A DNA stretch of 64,000 nt, taken from assembly GCA_020632885.1 (NCBI GenBank), contig JACKEQ010000019.1, positions 1-64,000 on the forward strand. The letters are read 5' to 3'. Shown piece after piece: positions 44,614 to 53,227 of this stretch. Under the pieces are notes generated by a model. It had not been told where the DNA came from and did no database searches. It worked only from the letters and a program-made list of their open reading frames with translations. Made by a program: the position numbers and the translations under genes. Within the stretch, counting starts at the first letter, position 1. Each line of letters begins with the position of its first letter. Source of the stretch: Alphaproteobacteria bacterium (lineage in GTDB: Bacteria > Myxococcota_A > UBA796 > GCA-2862545).

Positions 44614-45402
44614 TCAGCGCTCCGGGAGCGACGCGATGGTCGCTGCGATCCGCGCCTCGTCCTCCAGGAACAGCCGTGTCACCTGCTCCATGCCGGCCCC
44701 GCAGCCCGTGAGCCACTCCGACACCGTGGCACCGCGGGCCAGATCGAGCGCGTCGGGGCCGGTGCGCAGGGCCTCCTCGACGTGGACGAGCGCCTCCGCA
44801 TGCGCCTGGATGCAGGTGCCCCCGAGCCAGCTCTTCGCGGCGATCTCGCGGACCGCCAGGCGTTCCGACTCGAGGTCCATGGGCGGTCGGGCCGCATGGA
44901 GCGCCCGAAGCCGCTGGAGGATCCGTCGCCGGTCGTCCGGTCCGATCGAGGGCCAGGCCTCCTCCACGATGCCGACCGCCTCCATGTGGACCGCCCGACT
45001 CACCATCGTCGCCACCATCGGGCCCGCCGCCGCGTCGTTCCCGGCAGCGAAGGCCTCCAGAGCCCCCTCGGCCTTCTGCACCGGATCCGACTGTGTCTGC
45101 GCCGAGGCCGCCAGGACCTGGGCCACGTGGAACAGCGCGAACGTCCCCTCGAGACTGCGCGCCACCGTCGAGCACGGCCGCGCGCGCTCCCAGGCGTCCA
45201 GGACATGCTGGTTGAGGCGCACGAACCCTGCGGGGTCCTCGTCGCGGCCCGCTTCCGGGAGCTTCGCGGTCCCGCCGGCCTCGACGAGGATGGCGCGCGC
45301 GTCGCACTCCGACGAGCCCCCCCACGTGCGCTCGAGGGGAGCGAGCGGGACCTCGGCGGATGCGGAGAACAGAGCGGCGGTCGCGATCGGGAGCAGGAAC
45401 AT
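44614..45402 (-). CDS. Secreted hypothetical protein (262 aa)
   Basis: GGAGG five bases before the ATG; signal MFLLPIATAALFSASAEV. The protein is largely helical (LNQHVLDAWERARPC, FALFHVAQVLAASAQ, RRRILQRLRALHAARPPMDL, VHVEEALRTGPDALDLA) with several cysteines that could pair. No recognised domain. It is upstream of the kinase on the same strand but separated by the inverted-repeat element. Confidence 0.65.
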   Translation of the reverse strand: MFLLPIATAALFSASAEVPLAPLERTWGGSSECDARAILVEAGGTAKLPEAGRDEDPAGFVRLNQHVLDAWERARPCSTVARSLEGTFALFHVAQVLAASAQTQSDPVQKAEGALEAFAAGNDAAAGPMVATMVSRAVHMEAVGIVEEAWPSIGPDDRRRILQRLRALHAARPPMDLESERLAVREIAAKSWLGGTCIQAHAEALVHVEEALRTGPDALDLARGATVSEWLTGCGAGMEQVTRLFLEDEARIAATIASLPER

Positions 45403-45590
45403 CGGGCCTCCATGGCTACCCGATGACTGAAGCAAGGTGCATGCCAGCTCCGAGGACCCCGTCGACACGGGGCGGGACAGGTGGGGTGTGACCCGATGTC
45501 GCGGGAGGTCGGGTGAGGTCGGGCGCGAGCATGACAGGAGGTCACCGGCCCCGATGGGCCCTGGAGTACGCTGCGGCGCAGGAGGTGCAC

Positions 45591-47003
45591 ATGCAACCCC
45601 GGTTCCTCGCGGTCGCTCTCGGTCTCGGTGTCCTGACCGGATGCGACCCCGCGCCCCCGGCGCTGGACCAGCTCACCGACGAAGAGCCGCCGCCCGACCC
45701 GCCCGCGCGCCTGATCCCCGCTGTCGATGGAGCCGTGGAGGTCTGGCCCCTCGGCGGTGGACTGAGCCTGCGTGTCACGGCCCACACGCTCGCGGACGTC
45801 CCGTGCTGGACGGTCGTGACCTCGGGCATGCCGGGTGGAGAGCTCGCCCTGACCGTCCGGCGTGACCGGGGTGCGTCCCTCCTGAAGCTCCCGGAGCTGT
45901 TCGCGGCTCTCGCGCCTGCGACCGCCCAGAAGCCCTGCACGCCCGGCCTGCTCTCCCAGCTCGTGCCGGCGGGGACGGGAATCCTCGGCTGCGGACGGTT
46001 CTACGCCATTCTCTACGCCGAGCCCCTCGCGATGGAGGGGGTCGAGGGGACCGAGAGTGCCGCGCTCATGGTGCTCCTGGATGCAAAAGAGGCCGAGCTG
46101 ACGTACGCAGTCGGTCCCCTGAGGCTGCTCGCGCGGCTCGGGTACCAGTCCCGCTTCTACCCCACCACCCCGTGGGCGGACCCGCAGCGGGAGTCCCTCG
46201 TGGCCGACGGGCCGGGCACGCTCGCCGGCATCCCCACCCTGTTCGCCGACCGTCTCACCGTCACGCGGGTGGACGACGACACCCTGCGCATCGTGGCGGA
46301 CCCCAGCCAGCTCGTGGCACTCCAGCAGGGCGTTCCCGGCGGGATGCTGCGCCTGTTCGCGCTGGCGAGCCGCGGGTCGCACGGGACCTTCGTCTGGCAC
46401 CCCGGCCTGCCGCCGACGGCGATCGGTCCAGTGGGAACGGGCCGCGCCCTCGCGCTCAACGGCCTCCTCCTGGGCCGCGAGGAAGCCCGTTCGGTCGGAT
46501 TCGTCGAGGACTACGTGGGGATCACCCTGCCGCCGGAGGAGCACGACCGGTTCGTCGAGGCCCTGATCACGGGCCGGGCGACCACATTCACCTTCGATGG
46601 CGAGGTGAAGCACGTACACGTGGAGCCCTTCACGGGCCACACGCTCTACCTGCCCCACGAGCGGAGCGAGCGCTCCACGGGGGCCATCCACCTCCTCACG
46701 CCCGAGTCCGAGCTGCCCGCCCGGGTCGAGGTCGAGGCGCTCGCCGGTGCGCTCCGGACGCTCTCCGAGCGCATCGAGGCCTTCTGCGCTGAGCGCCCAC
46801 CACCGGACGCCGGCCTGGGTCTTCGGGTGCTCTGGTCTCCCGACGGAGTGGAGGTCGGGGTCGCGAGCCGGACGGGTCCCCCCTCCGACCCCGCGTGGTG
46901 CGAAGCGCTCGTGCGGGCCGTGCAGGATGTCCCTCCACCGCCGACGACCGGTCCCGTCGAGGCGGTGCTGGAGCTGCCCGGCCCGACTGCCGGGTCGTCG
47001 TGA
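45591..47003 (+). CDS. Lipoprotein, unknown function (470 aa)
   Basis: GGAGG five bases before ATG 45591; signal MQPRFLAVALGLGVLTGC. The mature protein has a Pro/Asp-rich linker and then a globular body (SLRVTAHTLADVPCWTVVTS, GCGRFYAILYAEPLAMEGVE, GTFVWHPGLPPTAIGPVGTG, FTFDGEVKHVHVEPFTG). The end returns to a Pro-rich tail. I recognise no family. It is transcribed alone; the convergent serine hydrolase ends four bases from its stop. Confidence 0.65.
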   Translation: MQPRFLAVALGLGVLTGCDPAPPALDQLTDEEPPPDPPARLIPAVDGAVEVWPLGGGLSLRVTAHTLADVPCWTVVTSGMPGGELALTVRRDRGASLLKLPELFAALAPATAQKPCTPGLLSQLVPAGTGILGCGRFYAILYAEPLAMEGVEGTESAALMVLLDAKEAELTYAVGPLRLLARLGYQSRFYPTTPWADPQRESLVADGPGTLAGIPTLFADRLTVTRVDDDTLRIVADPSQLVALQQGVPGGMLRLFALASRGSHGTFVWHPGLPPTAIGPVGTGRALALNGLLLGREEARSVGFVEDYVGITLPPEEHDRFVEALITGRATTFTFDGEVKHVHVEPFTGHTLYLPHERSERSTGAIHLLTPESELPARVEVEALAGALRTLSERIEAFCAERPPPDAGLGLRVLWSPDGVEVGVASRTGPPSDPAWCEALVRAVQDVPPPPTTGPVEAVLELPGPTAGSS

Positions 47004-47006
47004 GGC

Positions 47007-48140
47007 TCACGGGAGGGCGGCGGCCACGACCTCCGCGAGCAGGTCCTCGTTCCAGACGTCCTGCAGGGGGCCGCCGAGGAACATGCCCGCGTTCGTCAGG
47101 CCGACCATGGAGAGCTGGCCGTCCTCCGCGGTCATGAGGAAGGTCCCCGCGCCCACGTCACCGCCGGTGTGCCCGTAGAAGACGCGCCCGTCGACCTCCG
47201 TGCGCGCGAGCCCGTAGCCGTAGCCGTGGCCGTCTTCGTCCTCGCTGAACGGATTCGGTGTGCGCATCGCCTGGCGGGTGGGCTCGGTGAGGAGGTCGCC
47301 GTGGACGACGCCGTCGATGAACGCCAGCGCGTCGCCAGCCGTGGACCGCACGTTGCCGGCGCCGATGACCTGCCGGTCGTACTTGGACTGCATGTCGCTG
47401 ATGTTCACCAGCCGTCCGCCACCGATCTCCCAGTACGCGTTCACCCGGCCCGCGGGGTCGGGGTCCGACGGTCGTGGTTGGGTGGTCTGCGTGAGGCCGA
47501 GCGGGGCGTTCACCTCCGCCTGCGTCGCCGCGATGCGGTCGCCGGTCGACGCGTCGAGCACGAGGGCCAGGAGCTCGTAGGCTGTGTCCGTGTAGGCGTA
47601 CCCCTCGCCGGGCTCGAACAGCGGCGCCGCTCCGCGAACGGCGTCGATGCCGTGCATGGGGTCGATGTGGTCGTCGCTCCGGTCGAACTCCGACCCGATG
47701 TAGGCGATGTCCGCGTTGAAGTCCGGCAGGCCCGAGCCGTGGTCGAGGAGGTGATGGAGCGTGATGCGATCGATGTTCGGGAGGCGGCGGAGCACGTCCT
47801 CGTCGAGGTGGTCGGCGACCCGGTCGTCCACCGCGAGCCTTCCGGCCTCCACCTCGCTCATGACCATCGCTGCGGTCCATGTCTTCCCGATGCTGGCCAT
47901 GGGGTGCACGTGGCAGGGGTTCATGGCCACGCCGTCCTCCAGGTCCGCGAACCCCGCCGACACGATGGCCGTCCCGTCGGGGGTGCGTACACCCAGGGTC
48001 AGACCCGGGAGCCCGAGGGCCACCTTCGCGTCCACGAGGTCCTGCAGGGACGCGGAGGCGGGATGGGCCGGCGCGGGCGCGCAATCGATGCGGCTGTCGG
48101 GCCCCTCTGGAGGCAGGCAGGCGAGCAGGAACAGGATCAC
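47007..48140 (-). CDS. Serine hydrolase, beta-lactamase class C/DD-peptidase-like lipoprotein
   Basis: GTG start overlapping the upstream stop (GTGA). Signal VILFLLAC places the lipidation Cys at residue 8, very short. The hydrolase has S-x-x-K as MASIGKTWTAAM, LHHLLDHGSGLPDF, the second motif FEPGEGYAYTDTAYELLALV (Tyr-x-Asp in place of Tyr-x-Asn) and GHTGGDVGAGTF (HTG). Members act as D-alanyl-D-alanine carboxypeptidases, esterases or beta-lactamases; the class cannot be refined here. Attached to the envelope, co-expressed with a barrel-like protein. Confidence 0.83.
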   Translation of the reverse strand: MILFLLACLPPEGPDSRIDCAPAPAHPASASLQDLVDAKVALGLPGLTLGVRTPDGTAIVSAGFADLEDGVAMNPCHVHPMASIGKTWTAAMVMSEVEAGRLAVDDRVADHLDEDVLRRLPNIDRITLHHLLDHGSGLPDFNADIAYIGSEFDRSDDHIDPMHGIDAVRGAAPLFEPGEGYAYTDTAYELLALVLDASTGDRIAATQAEVNAPLGLTQTTQPRPSDPDPAGRVNAYWEIGGGRLVNISDMQSKYDRQVIGAGNVRSTAGDALAFIDGVVHGDLLTEPTRQAMRTPNPFSEDEDGHGYGYGLARTEVDGRVFYGHTGGDVGAGTFLMTAEDGQLSMVGLTNAGMFLGGPLQDVWNEDLLAEVVAAALP

Positions 48141-48700
48141 GTCTCCCCTCCCCCGAAGACGTACCGGACGCCCAGGCCCAGCTCGCTCTTCGGACCGACA
48201 GGGAGGACGGGCAGCCAGCCGCCGTGCACGAACCACCGGTAGGTCGCCACGAGCGCCAGTGGCGGTCCGCCCAGCCTGTCGAGGTCGAGGCCCGCGCCCA
48301 GCACGAATCCGCCCGCCACACCGAGGCGGCCCGGGTCCGTCCCGGATGCGTAGGCCCCCTCGTCGAACGCCAGCGACCGTCCCCAGAACGTGTGCTGCAG
48401 GCCGAGCTCGAGCCCAGACTCCGCGAACAGGCCGATCCCGCTGGTCGCCCGTCCCGTCAGCCCTGCGGTGAGCCTGACGCCGCTGCCGGCCTGGCGGTGC
48501 GCGTGCGCGGTGAGCCGGGCGACCGGATGCAGCGCGAGGTGCGGCCCGTCCAGCCAGGGTCGCTCCACCTCGAGGGTCACGGCCGGCCGGAGAGGATCGG
48601 TGGGGAGGACGTTGCCGAAGGGCGGCGCCACCGAGTGGTCGGCGAGGTGGAGCCCGAGTGTCGTGGGGGCCGCCGAAGCGTGGAGGGTCAGGAGGAGCAT
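48137..48700 (-). CDS. Probable outer-membrane beta-barrel protein (187 aa)
   Basis: I start at ATG 48700 because it gives a signal peptide (MLLLTLHASA) although no clear ribosome site precedes it; the frame is open to 48784. The mature part is a string of amphipathic strands (PAVTLEVERPWLDGPHLAL, GLFAESGLELGLQHTFWG, GGFVLGAGLDLDRLG, PPLALVATYRWFVHGGW, SELGLGVRYVFGG), as in small outer-membrane barrels. A 26-base sequence found also before the gene at 50665 lies about 80 bases upstream. Confidence 0.6.
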   Translation of the reverse strand: MLLLTLHASAAPTTLGLHLADHSVAPPFGNVLPTDPLRPAVTLEVERPWLDGPHLALHPVARLTAHAHRQAGSGVRLTAGLTGRATSGIGLFAESGLELGLQHTFWGRSLAFDEGAYASGTDPGRLGVAGGFVLGAGLDLDRLGGPPLALVATYRWFVHGGWLPVLPVGPKSELGLGVRYVFGGGET

Positions 48701-48779
48701 GCAACCGGGACACCGCCAGCGGGCGTCCGTGTCACCGAACGAACAGCTCGGAAGGCCTGCGCTCCACACACCCACGCCG

Positions 48780-48805
48780 AGCACGCTCGCTGATACCTGG
48801 CTACG
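48780..48805. repeat. 26-bp repeat, copy 1
   Basis: AGCACGCTCGCTGATACC-T-GGCTACG; identical at 25 of 26 positions to copy 2 at 50706-50731. It lies 80 bases upstream of the barrel gene start on the minus strand. Confidence 0.6.
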
Positions 48806-48919
48806 GGATACCCGAGGGGCTGCTGGACGTGGACCCTCTCCGCCGACGCGAGCGCCTCGGTCATCCCCTGGCGGATGCAGCGTGAACGCAGGTCGTCTCC
48901 CACCGGAGGTACGAAGATC

Positions 48920-50665
48920 TCAGGTCCGTCCTGGAGCACGATGTCTGCGCTGGAGATCGAGAGCCGCCGGCCCCCGCCTCCTCCATGCACGACCGAGCCC
49001 CCGATGGGCCGTCCACACGAGCTGGGGGAGCGGGTCGAACGCCGAGACCAGCGCCTCCGCCATGCACCGGGAGGCTGCGTCCTCCCTCGAGGGAGCACGC
49101 ACGGTCACCTCGTGGTCGTCGACGAGGACGTCGATCATCGACCACCGGGGCCCGGACAGCCCCGCACGACTCGCGCACGAGCTCGCTCTGCCGCGTGCGA
49201 CACCCAGCCTCCTGTCCAGCGTCGCCGTGAGCGTCTCAGGGACGAACACGTCCTGCCGGAAGTCGTGGGTGGACACCGGTGGCTCCAGCGGCCCCTGGAG
49301 CCAGCAGGGGCTCAGGCAGATCTCCAGGTGGTCCTGCAGGGGACGATCTGCAGCGATCGAGACGCCGGTCACCGGGAGGCCGAAGACCCTGGCGATGCGC
49401 ACGTTCACGGCAGGGACTTCTTCAGGCGAGATCTCCGGGGAAGCCACCCCGAAGCTCTGCACGATCAACCCATCGTCGGTTGGGCGCAGCCCCAGGAGTG
49501 AGGTGGAGGGCCGCGGAGGCCCCAAGGTGCCCAGCCCGGTCGGGGTGCGGACCAGCAGCGCATCGAAGCCGCGGAAGTCCCGAGCTTCCATGTGGGCAGC
49601 CCGATCGACGAGCATCAGGGTCGGATGGGCCCGCAACGACCGGGCCCCACACTCCCCCACGTGGCGACGAGGTGGGCCTTCCACGACAGGAAGGGCGCCG
49701 CCGAGTGGCTGGGCCTCCGCCACCTCCGGAGGTGTGATGCCACGGCTGTCCAGGAGGCGCTGGAGATGGCTCTCCACGGGTCGACTCCAGAAGGCGAGCC
49801 CGGACGCGTTCCAGCGCCACCCCACCGCACACGACCCGGCCGGGACGAGCGCCACGAGACCCCAGATCGCGAGCCCGCGGATCAGGGGGGTCGCGCGGTG
49901 ACGCCGGACCGAGACGAGCAGCGCGAGAGCAGCCCCTCCACCGAGTGCGACGGGCCAGAGGGGGGCGGGCTCGGGAGGCCCCAGCCGGCAGCCTGTCCGC
50001 TCTGCAGCCTCCAGAGCACCCCGAGCGACGTGGAAGAGGACGACGAAGAGGAGCGCGTGGGCGGCGGCGATCCCGGTGAGGGCCCGGTATTCGAGCGCGC
50101 GACGGCAGTCCGGATCGGCTGCCGGAAGTCGAAGCGTGCCGAGCAGCAGACCGATCCCCGCGAACAGCCCCGGAGCCGCGACCCAGGGGCTCGTGAGCAG
50201 GAACAGGGACGGTGCGGAACAGGCAAGGGCCGCAGCCCCGACGGCGGCCCCGGGGGTCGACCGGGGGGCGGGCCGGGAGGTCAGCAGAGCTGCCAGACCC
50301 GCGAAGGAGGACAACAGCCCCCCGGCGAGAGCGGAGGCCAGGAGGGCGAGCAGCGCCGGATAGAGCGCGTCCGACAGGGCCCCGAGCAGGCTGACGAGGC
50401 GCAGCACGTCCTCCTTCGCAAGGGCGGCGGAGAGGCGCTGGGCGGACAGGCCGATGCCGACGACGAGCGGGACGAACGGCACGACGTAGACCATCGCGGG
50501 AACCCGCCAACGGCCCACACCGCAACAGATCAGGGCCAACCCGACGAGGGGCACCGGCGCGATGGCCCACGCCATGGCCGAGATGCTCCCCGGATCGACG
50601 AACTGGAGCAGCTCGGGGGTCAGCGAAGGAGGCGGGGGTGGTGGAAGGGGCTGGTAGCTCGTCAT
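48920..50665 (-). CDS. Multi-spanning membrane protein with soluble C-terminal part
   Basis: GGGAG precedes ATG 50665. After a Pro-rich N-terminus (YQPLPPPPPPSLTPELLQF) come about eight hydrophobic segments up to residue ~305 (IAPVPLVGLALICCGVG, VYVVPFVPLVVGIGL, LLALLASALAGGLL and others). A ~270-residue soluble part follows with SHLQRLLDSRGITPPEVAEA, LMLVDRAAHMEARDF and IDVLVDDHEVTVRAPSRED. The annotated end (RAWRRRGPAALDL...) is unlike the rest. In the neighbouring frame, sensible sequence continues (LSISSADIVLQDGPEIFVPP, CIRQGMTEALASAERVHVQQ), so a frameshift near 49000 is likely and the true protein may extend to about 48830. Function unknown. Confidence 0.65.
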   Translation of the reverse strand: MTSYQPLPPPPPPSLTPELLQFVDPGSISAMAWAIAPVPLVGLALICCGVGRWRVPAMVYVVPFVPLVVGIGLSAQRLSAALAKEDVLRLVSLLGALSDALYPALLALLASALAGGLLSSFAGLAALLTSRPAPRSTPGAAVGAAALACSAPSLFLLTSPWVAAPGLFAGIGLLLGTLRLPAADPDCRRALEYRALTGIAAAHALLFVVLFHVARGALEAAERTGCRLGPPEPAPLWPVALGGGAALALLVSVRRHRATPLIRGLAIWGLVALVPAGSCAVGWRWNASGLAFWSRPVESHLQRLLDSRGITPPEVAEAQPLGGALPVVEGPPRRHVGECGARSLRAHPTLMLVDRAAHMEARDFRGFDALLVRTPTGLGTLGPPRPSTSLLGLRPTDDGLIVQSFGVASPEISPEEVPAVNVRIARVFGLPVTGVSIAADRPLQDHLEICLSPCWLQGPLEPPVSTHDFRQDVFVPETLTATLDRRLGVARGRASSCASRAGLSGPRWSMIDVLVDDHEVTVRAPSREDAASRCMAEALVSAFDPLPQLVWTAHRGLGRAWRRRGPAALDLQRRHRAPGRT

Positions 50666-50705
50666 CCGGGCTCCCGGGTACCTGAACATCGAAGCGAGGA
50701 AACCA

Positions 50706-50731
50706 AGCACGCTCGCTGATACCCGGCTACG
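50706..50731. repeat. 26-bp repeat, copy 2
   Basis: AGCACGCTCGCTGATACC-C-GGCTACG, 41 bases upstream of the membrane-protein start on the minus strand. Near-identical to copy 1 at 48780. Position before two minus-strand genes suggests a shared promoter or leader element. Confidence 0.6.
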
Positions 50732-50849
50732 AACCGATTCCATGAAGAAAGTCGCAGAAGATGTCGGGGGCCTGTCGATCGCGGGTCGGCCCGTTCGTCT
50801 TCCCGGGTGAGAGGCGCGCTGGAGCGTCTCCGCCGACGAGGAGCCCACC

Positions 50850-51602
50850 ATGGCCTACACCGATCACTCCTTCTGCTGGCACGGCATCGTGTCCACCGAC
50901 CCCGCGGCAGCGCGCGCGTTCTACACGACCGCGCTCGGGTGGAGGGCCGAGGCGATGCAGATGGGGCAGGACACGTCCACCGTGCTCGACCCGGGTGACG
51001 GCGTCCCGCGCGCCCACCTCGGGCCACCTCCGGAGTCCGGAGTCCCCTCGCACTGGGACAGCTACCTCCGTGTCGAGGACGTCGACGCCGCGACCGCGAA
51101 GGCCACCACGAACGGGGGCGCTGTGCTCGTGCCCCCCACGGACCTGCCCGTCGGACGGTTCAGCGTCGTGACGAGCCCGTCCGGGGCGGCGATCTCCCTC
51201 TACCGCGAGGCGGATCCCGCCTCCACGGACGCCCCCGGGGATGCTGGCGTCCACTGGGTCGAGCTGCACTCCCACGAGCTGGCGGCCGATCTGGCCTGGC
51301 TGGAAGCGACCTTCGGGATCGTCTCCGACACGATGCCCATGCCCACGGGCCCCTACCACGTGCTCAAGCAGGGGGAGCGCATGGTGGGCGGCGCCATGAC
51401 GGCGATGCAGCCCGGCGCCCCGTCGATGTGGCTCGTGTGGCTGATGGTCGACGACGTCGACGCCCGCGCCGCCCGCATCAGAGAGGCCGGAGGGAACGTC
51501 CTGAGCGAGCGGATGGACGTGCCCGGTGTAGGCGCGATGTTCGTCGTGGCCGACCCGACCGGCGGAGTCTTCGGCATCATCCAACCTCCCGCGAGCGCTT
51601 GA
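50850..51602 (+). CDS. Double VOC (glyoxalase-like) domain protein
   Basis: GAGGAG is six bases before the ATG. Two VOC modules of about 120 residues: CWHGIVSTDPAAARAFYTTA with GRFSVVTSPSGAAISLYRE, and VHWVELHSHELAADLAWLEA with GVGAMFVVADPTGGVFGIIQ. Proteins of this architecture occur beside YciI/DGPF and ECF sigma genes, as here. They are metal-dependent lyases/dioxygenases or antibiotic-binding proteins; the activity is unassigned. First gene of a four-gene operon ending with the RpoC-like protein. Confidence 0.85.
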   Translation: MAYTDHSFCWHGIVSTDPAAARAFYTTALGWRAEAMQMGQDTSTVLDPGDGVPRAHLGPPPESGVPSHWDSYLRVEDVDAATAKATTNGGAVLVPPTDLPVGRFSVVTSPSGAAISLYREADPASTDAPGDAGVHWVELHSHELAADLAWLEATFGIVSDTMPMPTGPYHVLKQGERMVGGAMTAMQPGAPSMWLVWLMVDDVDARAARIREAGGNVLSERMDVPGVGAMFVVADPTGGVFGIIQPPASA

Positions 51603-51612
51603 GGAGAGACCC

Positions 51613-51966
51613 ATGCAGTACGTCGCGCTGATCTACGACGTGGAGGACCGTCCCCAGAGCCCCGAGGACTTCGAGGCCATGATGGGCGGCTACTTCGCCT
51701 TCAACGACCACACCCGCCAGGAAGGCTCGTTGCTCGGGGGCGAGGCCCTGGAGCCGACGTCCACCGCCACCACGGTTCGTGTCCGGGACGGCGAGGTCCT
51801 GCTCTCCGACGGACCGTTCGCGGAGACCCGCGAGGCGCTCGGGGGCTTCTACCTGCTCGAGTGCCGCGATCTGGACCATGCCATCGAGCTCGCCGCGAAG
51901 ATCCCCGGTGCGTCCACCGGGTGCGTCGAGGTGCGGCCGGTGATGGTGATCCCGGGCGACATCTGA
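51613..51966 (+). CDS. YciI/DGPF-domain protein
   Basis: A 117-residue protein with MQYVALIYDVEDRP, an MMGGYFAFNDHTRQEGSLLG helix, VRVRDGEVLLSDGPFAETRE (the diagnostic D-G-P-F motif) and CVEVRPVMVIPG. GAGGAG precedes the ATG. DGPF proteins are the regular partners of ECF42 sigma factors; their role in signalling is not settled. It overlaps the sigma gene by four bases. Confidence 0.9.
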   Translation: MQYVALIYDVEDRPQSPEDFEAMMGGYFAFNDHTRQEGSLLGGEALEPTSTATTVRVRDGEVLLSDGPFAETREALGGFYLLECRDLDHAIELAAKIPGASTGCVEVRPVMVIPGDI

Positions 51967-53201
51967 CCCACGGGGAGGCCATCGATCGTGCTCTGGAGCG
52001 CCTGGTCCGCGACGCGTCGGGCCAGGTGCTCGCGATCCTGGTGCGCATCACGGGAGACCTCGGGCTCGCCGAGGAGGTCGTGCAAGAAGCCCTCGTCGTG
52101 GCCCTCACGCGCTGGCCGACGGCGGGCGTGCCCGACGACCCGCGCGCCTGGGTGATCACCACTGCCAGGAACCTCGCCATCGACCGGATCCGCCGCCGCC
52201 GCCGGTTCGACGAGCGGTCGCGGGTCCTCGGAGAGCTCGCTTCCCTGCGGGCTCCTGCCAACCCCGAGGAGGCCATGGGTGCCTACCCCGACGAGCGCCT
52301 GCGGCTGCTGTTCACCTGTTGTCACCCCGCGCTCGACGCGCCGTCGCGCGTGGCGCTCACCCTGCGCACGGTGGGCGGGCTCACCTCCGACGAGATCGCC
52401 AGGGCGTTCCTGGTCTCCCGAACCACGATGCAGCAGCGGCTCGTGCGGGCGAAGAAGAAGATCGCGGCGGCGGGGATCCCGTACGCCGTGCCCGACCCCG
52501 CGCACCTCGAGGAGCGGCTGTCCGGCGTGCTCGCGGTGGTGTACCTGATCTTCAACGAGGGGTACGGCCCGACAGCGGGCGACGAGGGGCTGCGGGTCGA
52601 TCTGGCCGAGGAGGCCATCCACCTCGGGCGCGTGCTCCACGGCCTGCGTCCGGACAACCGCGAGGTGGCGGGGCTGCTGGCGCTGATGCTGCTCCAGCAC
52701 GCCCGGCGGGACGCGCGCTTCCATGACGGCGAGGTGGTGTTGCTCGAGGAACAGGACCGCTCGCAGTGGGACGGCGCGGCCATCGCGGAGGGACGCCGGC
52801 TCGCTGCCTTCGGCGTGGAGGGACGGCCGGGTCCGTACGCGCTGCAAGCGGCGATAGCGGCCGTGCACGCCGAGGCCACCACGTACGAGGCCACCGACTG
52901 GGCGCAGATCGAGCTGCTCTACCGGCACCTCCGCGCGAGGGTGCCGTCCCCCGTGGTCGCGCTGAACCATGCGGTCGCGATCGCGATGGCGCACGGGGAC
53001 GCCGCGGGTCTGGCGGTGCTGGAGTCCCTGGAGGGCGAGCTCGCGGGCCATCACCTCTTCCACTGTGCGCGAGGGGCCCTGTGGATGCGGTCGGGGTCCC
53101 CCGAGCGCGCGCGGGAGGCGTACGCATCGGCGCTCGAGACGGTCGGCAATGGCCCTGAGCGCCGCTTCGTCGAACGTCGACTCGCCGCCCTGGCGGTGTG
53201 A
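51963..53201 (+). CDS. ECF42-type sigma factor with C-terminal TPR extension
   Basis: A 412-residue sigma factor: region 2 (ITGDLGLAEEVVQEALVVAL, RAWVITTARNLAIDRIRRRR), region 4 (SRVALTLRTVGGLTSDEIAR, VSRTTMQQRLVRAKKKI), then a ~220-residue helical extension with LSGVLAVVYLIFNEGYGPT, VVALNHAVAIAMAHGD and FHCARGALWMRSGSPERARE. This extension and the DGPF neighbour define ECF42 sigma factors, which need no classical anti-sigma factor. No ATG/GTG/TTG fits before region 2; CTG 51963, overlapping the YciI stop (CTGA), is the likely start. Followed by the RpoC-like gene. Confidence 0.88.
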   Translation: MTHGEAIDRALERLVRDASGQVLAILVRITGDLGLAEEVVQEALVVALTRWPTAGVPDDPRAWVITTARNLAIDRIRRRRRFDERSRVLGELASLRAPANPEEAMGAYPDERLRLLFTCCHPALDAPSRVALTLRTVGGLTSDEIARAFLVSRTTMQQRLVRAKKKIAAAGIPYAVPDPAHLEERLSGVLAVVYLIFNEGYGPTAGDEGLRVDLAEEAIHLGRVLHGLRPDNREVAGLLALMLLQHARRDARFHDGEVVLLEEQDRSQWDGAAIAEGRRLAAFGVEGRPGPYALQAAIAAVHAEATTYEATDWAQIELLYRHLRARVPSPVVALNHAVAIAMAHGDAAGLAVLESLEGELAGHHLFHCARGALWMRSGSPERAREAYASALETVGNGPERRFVERRLAALAV

Positions 53202-53227
53202 TGTGCGGACTGTTCTGGGAGGAACGC

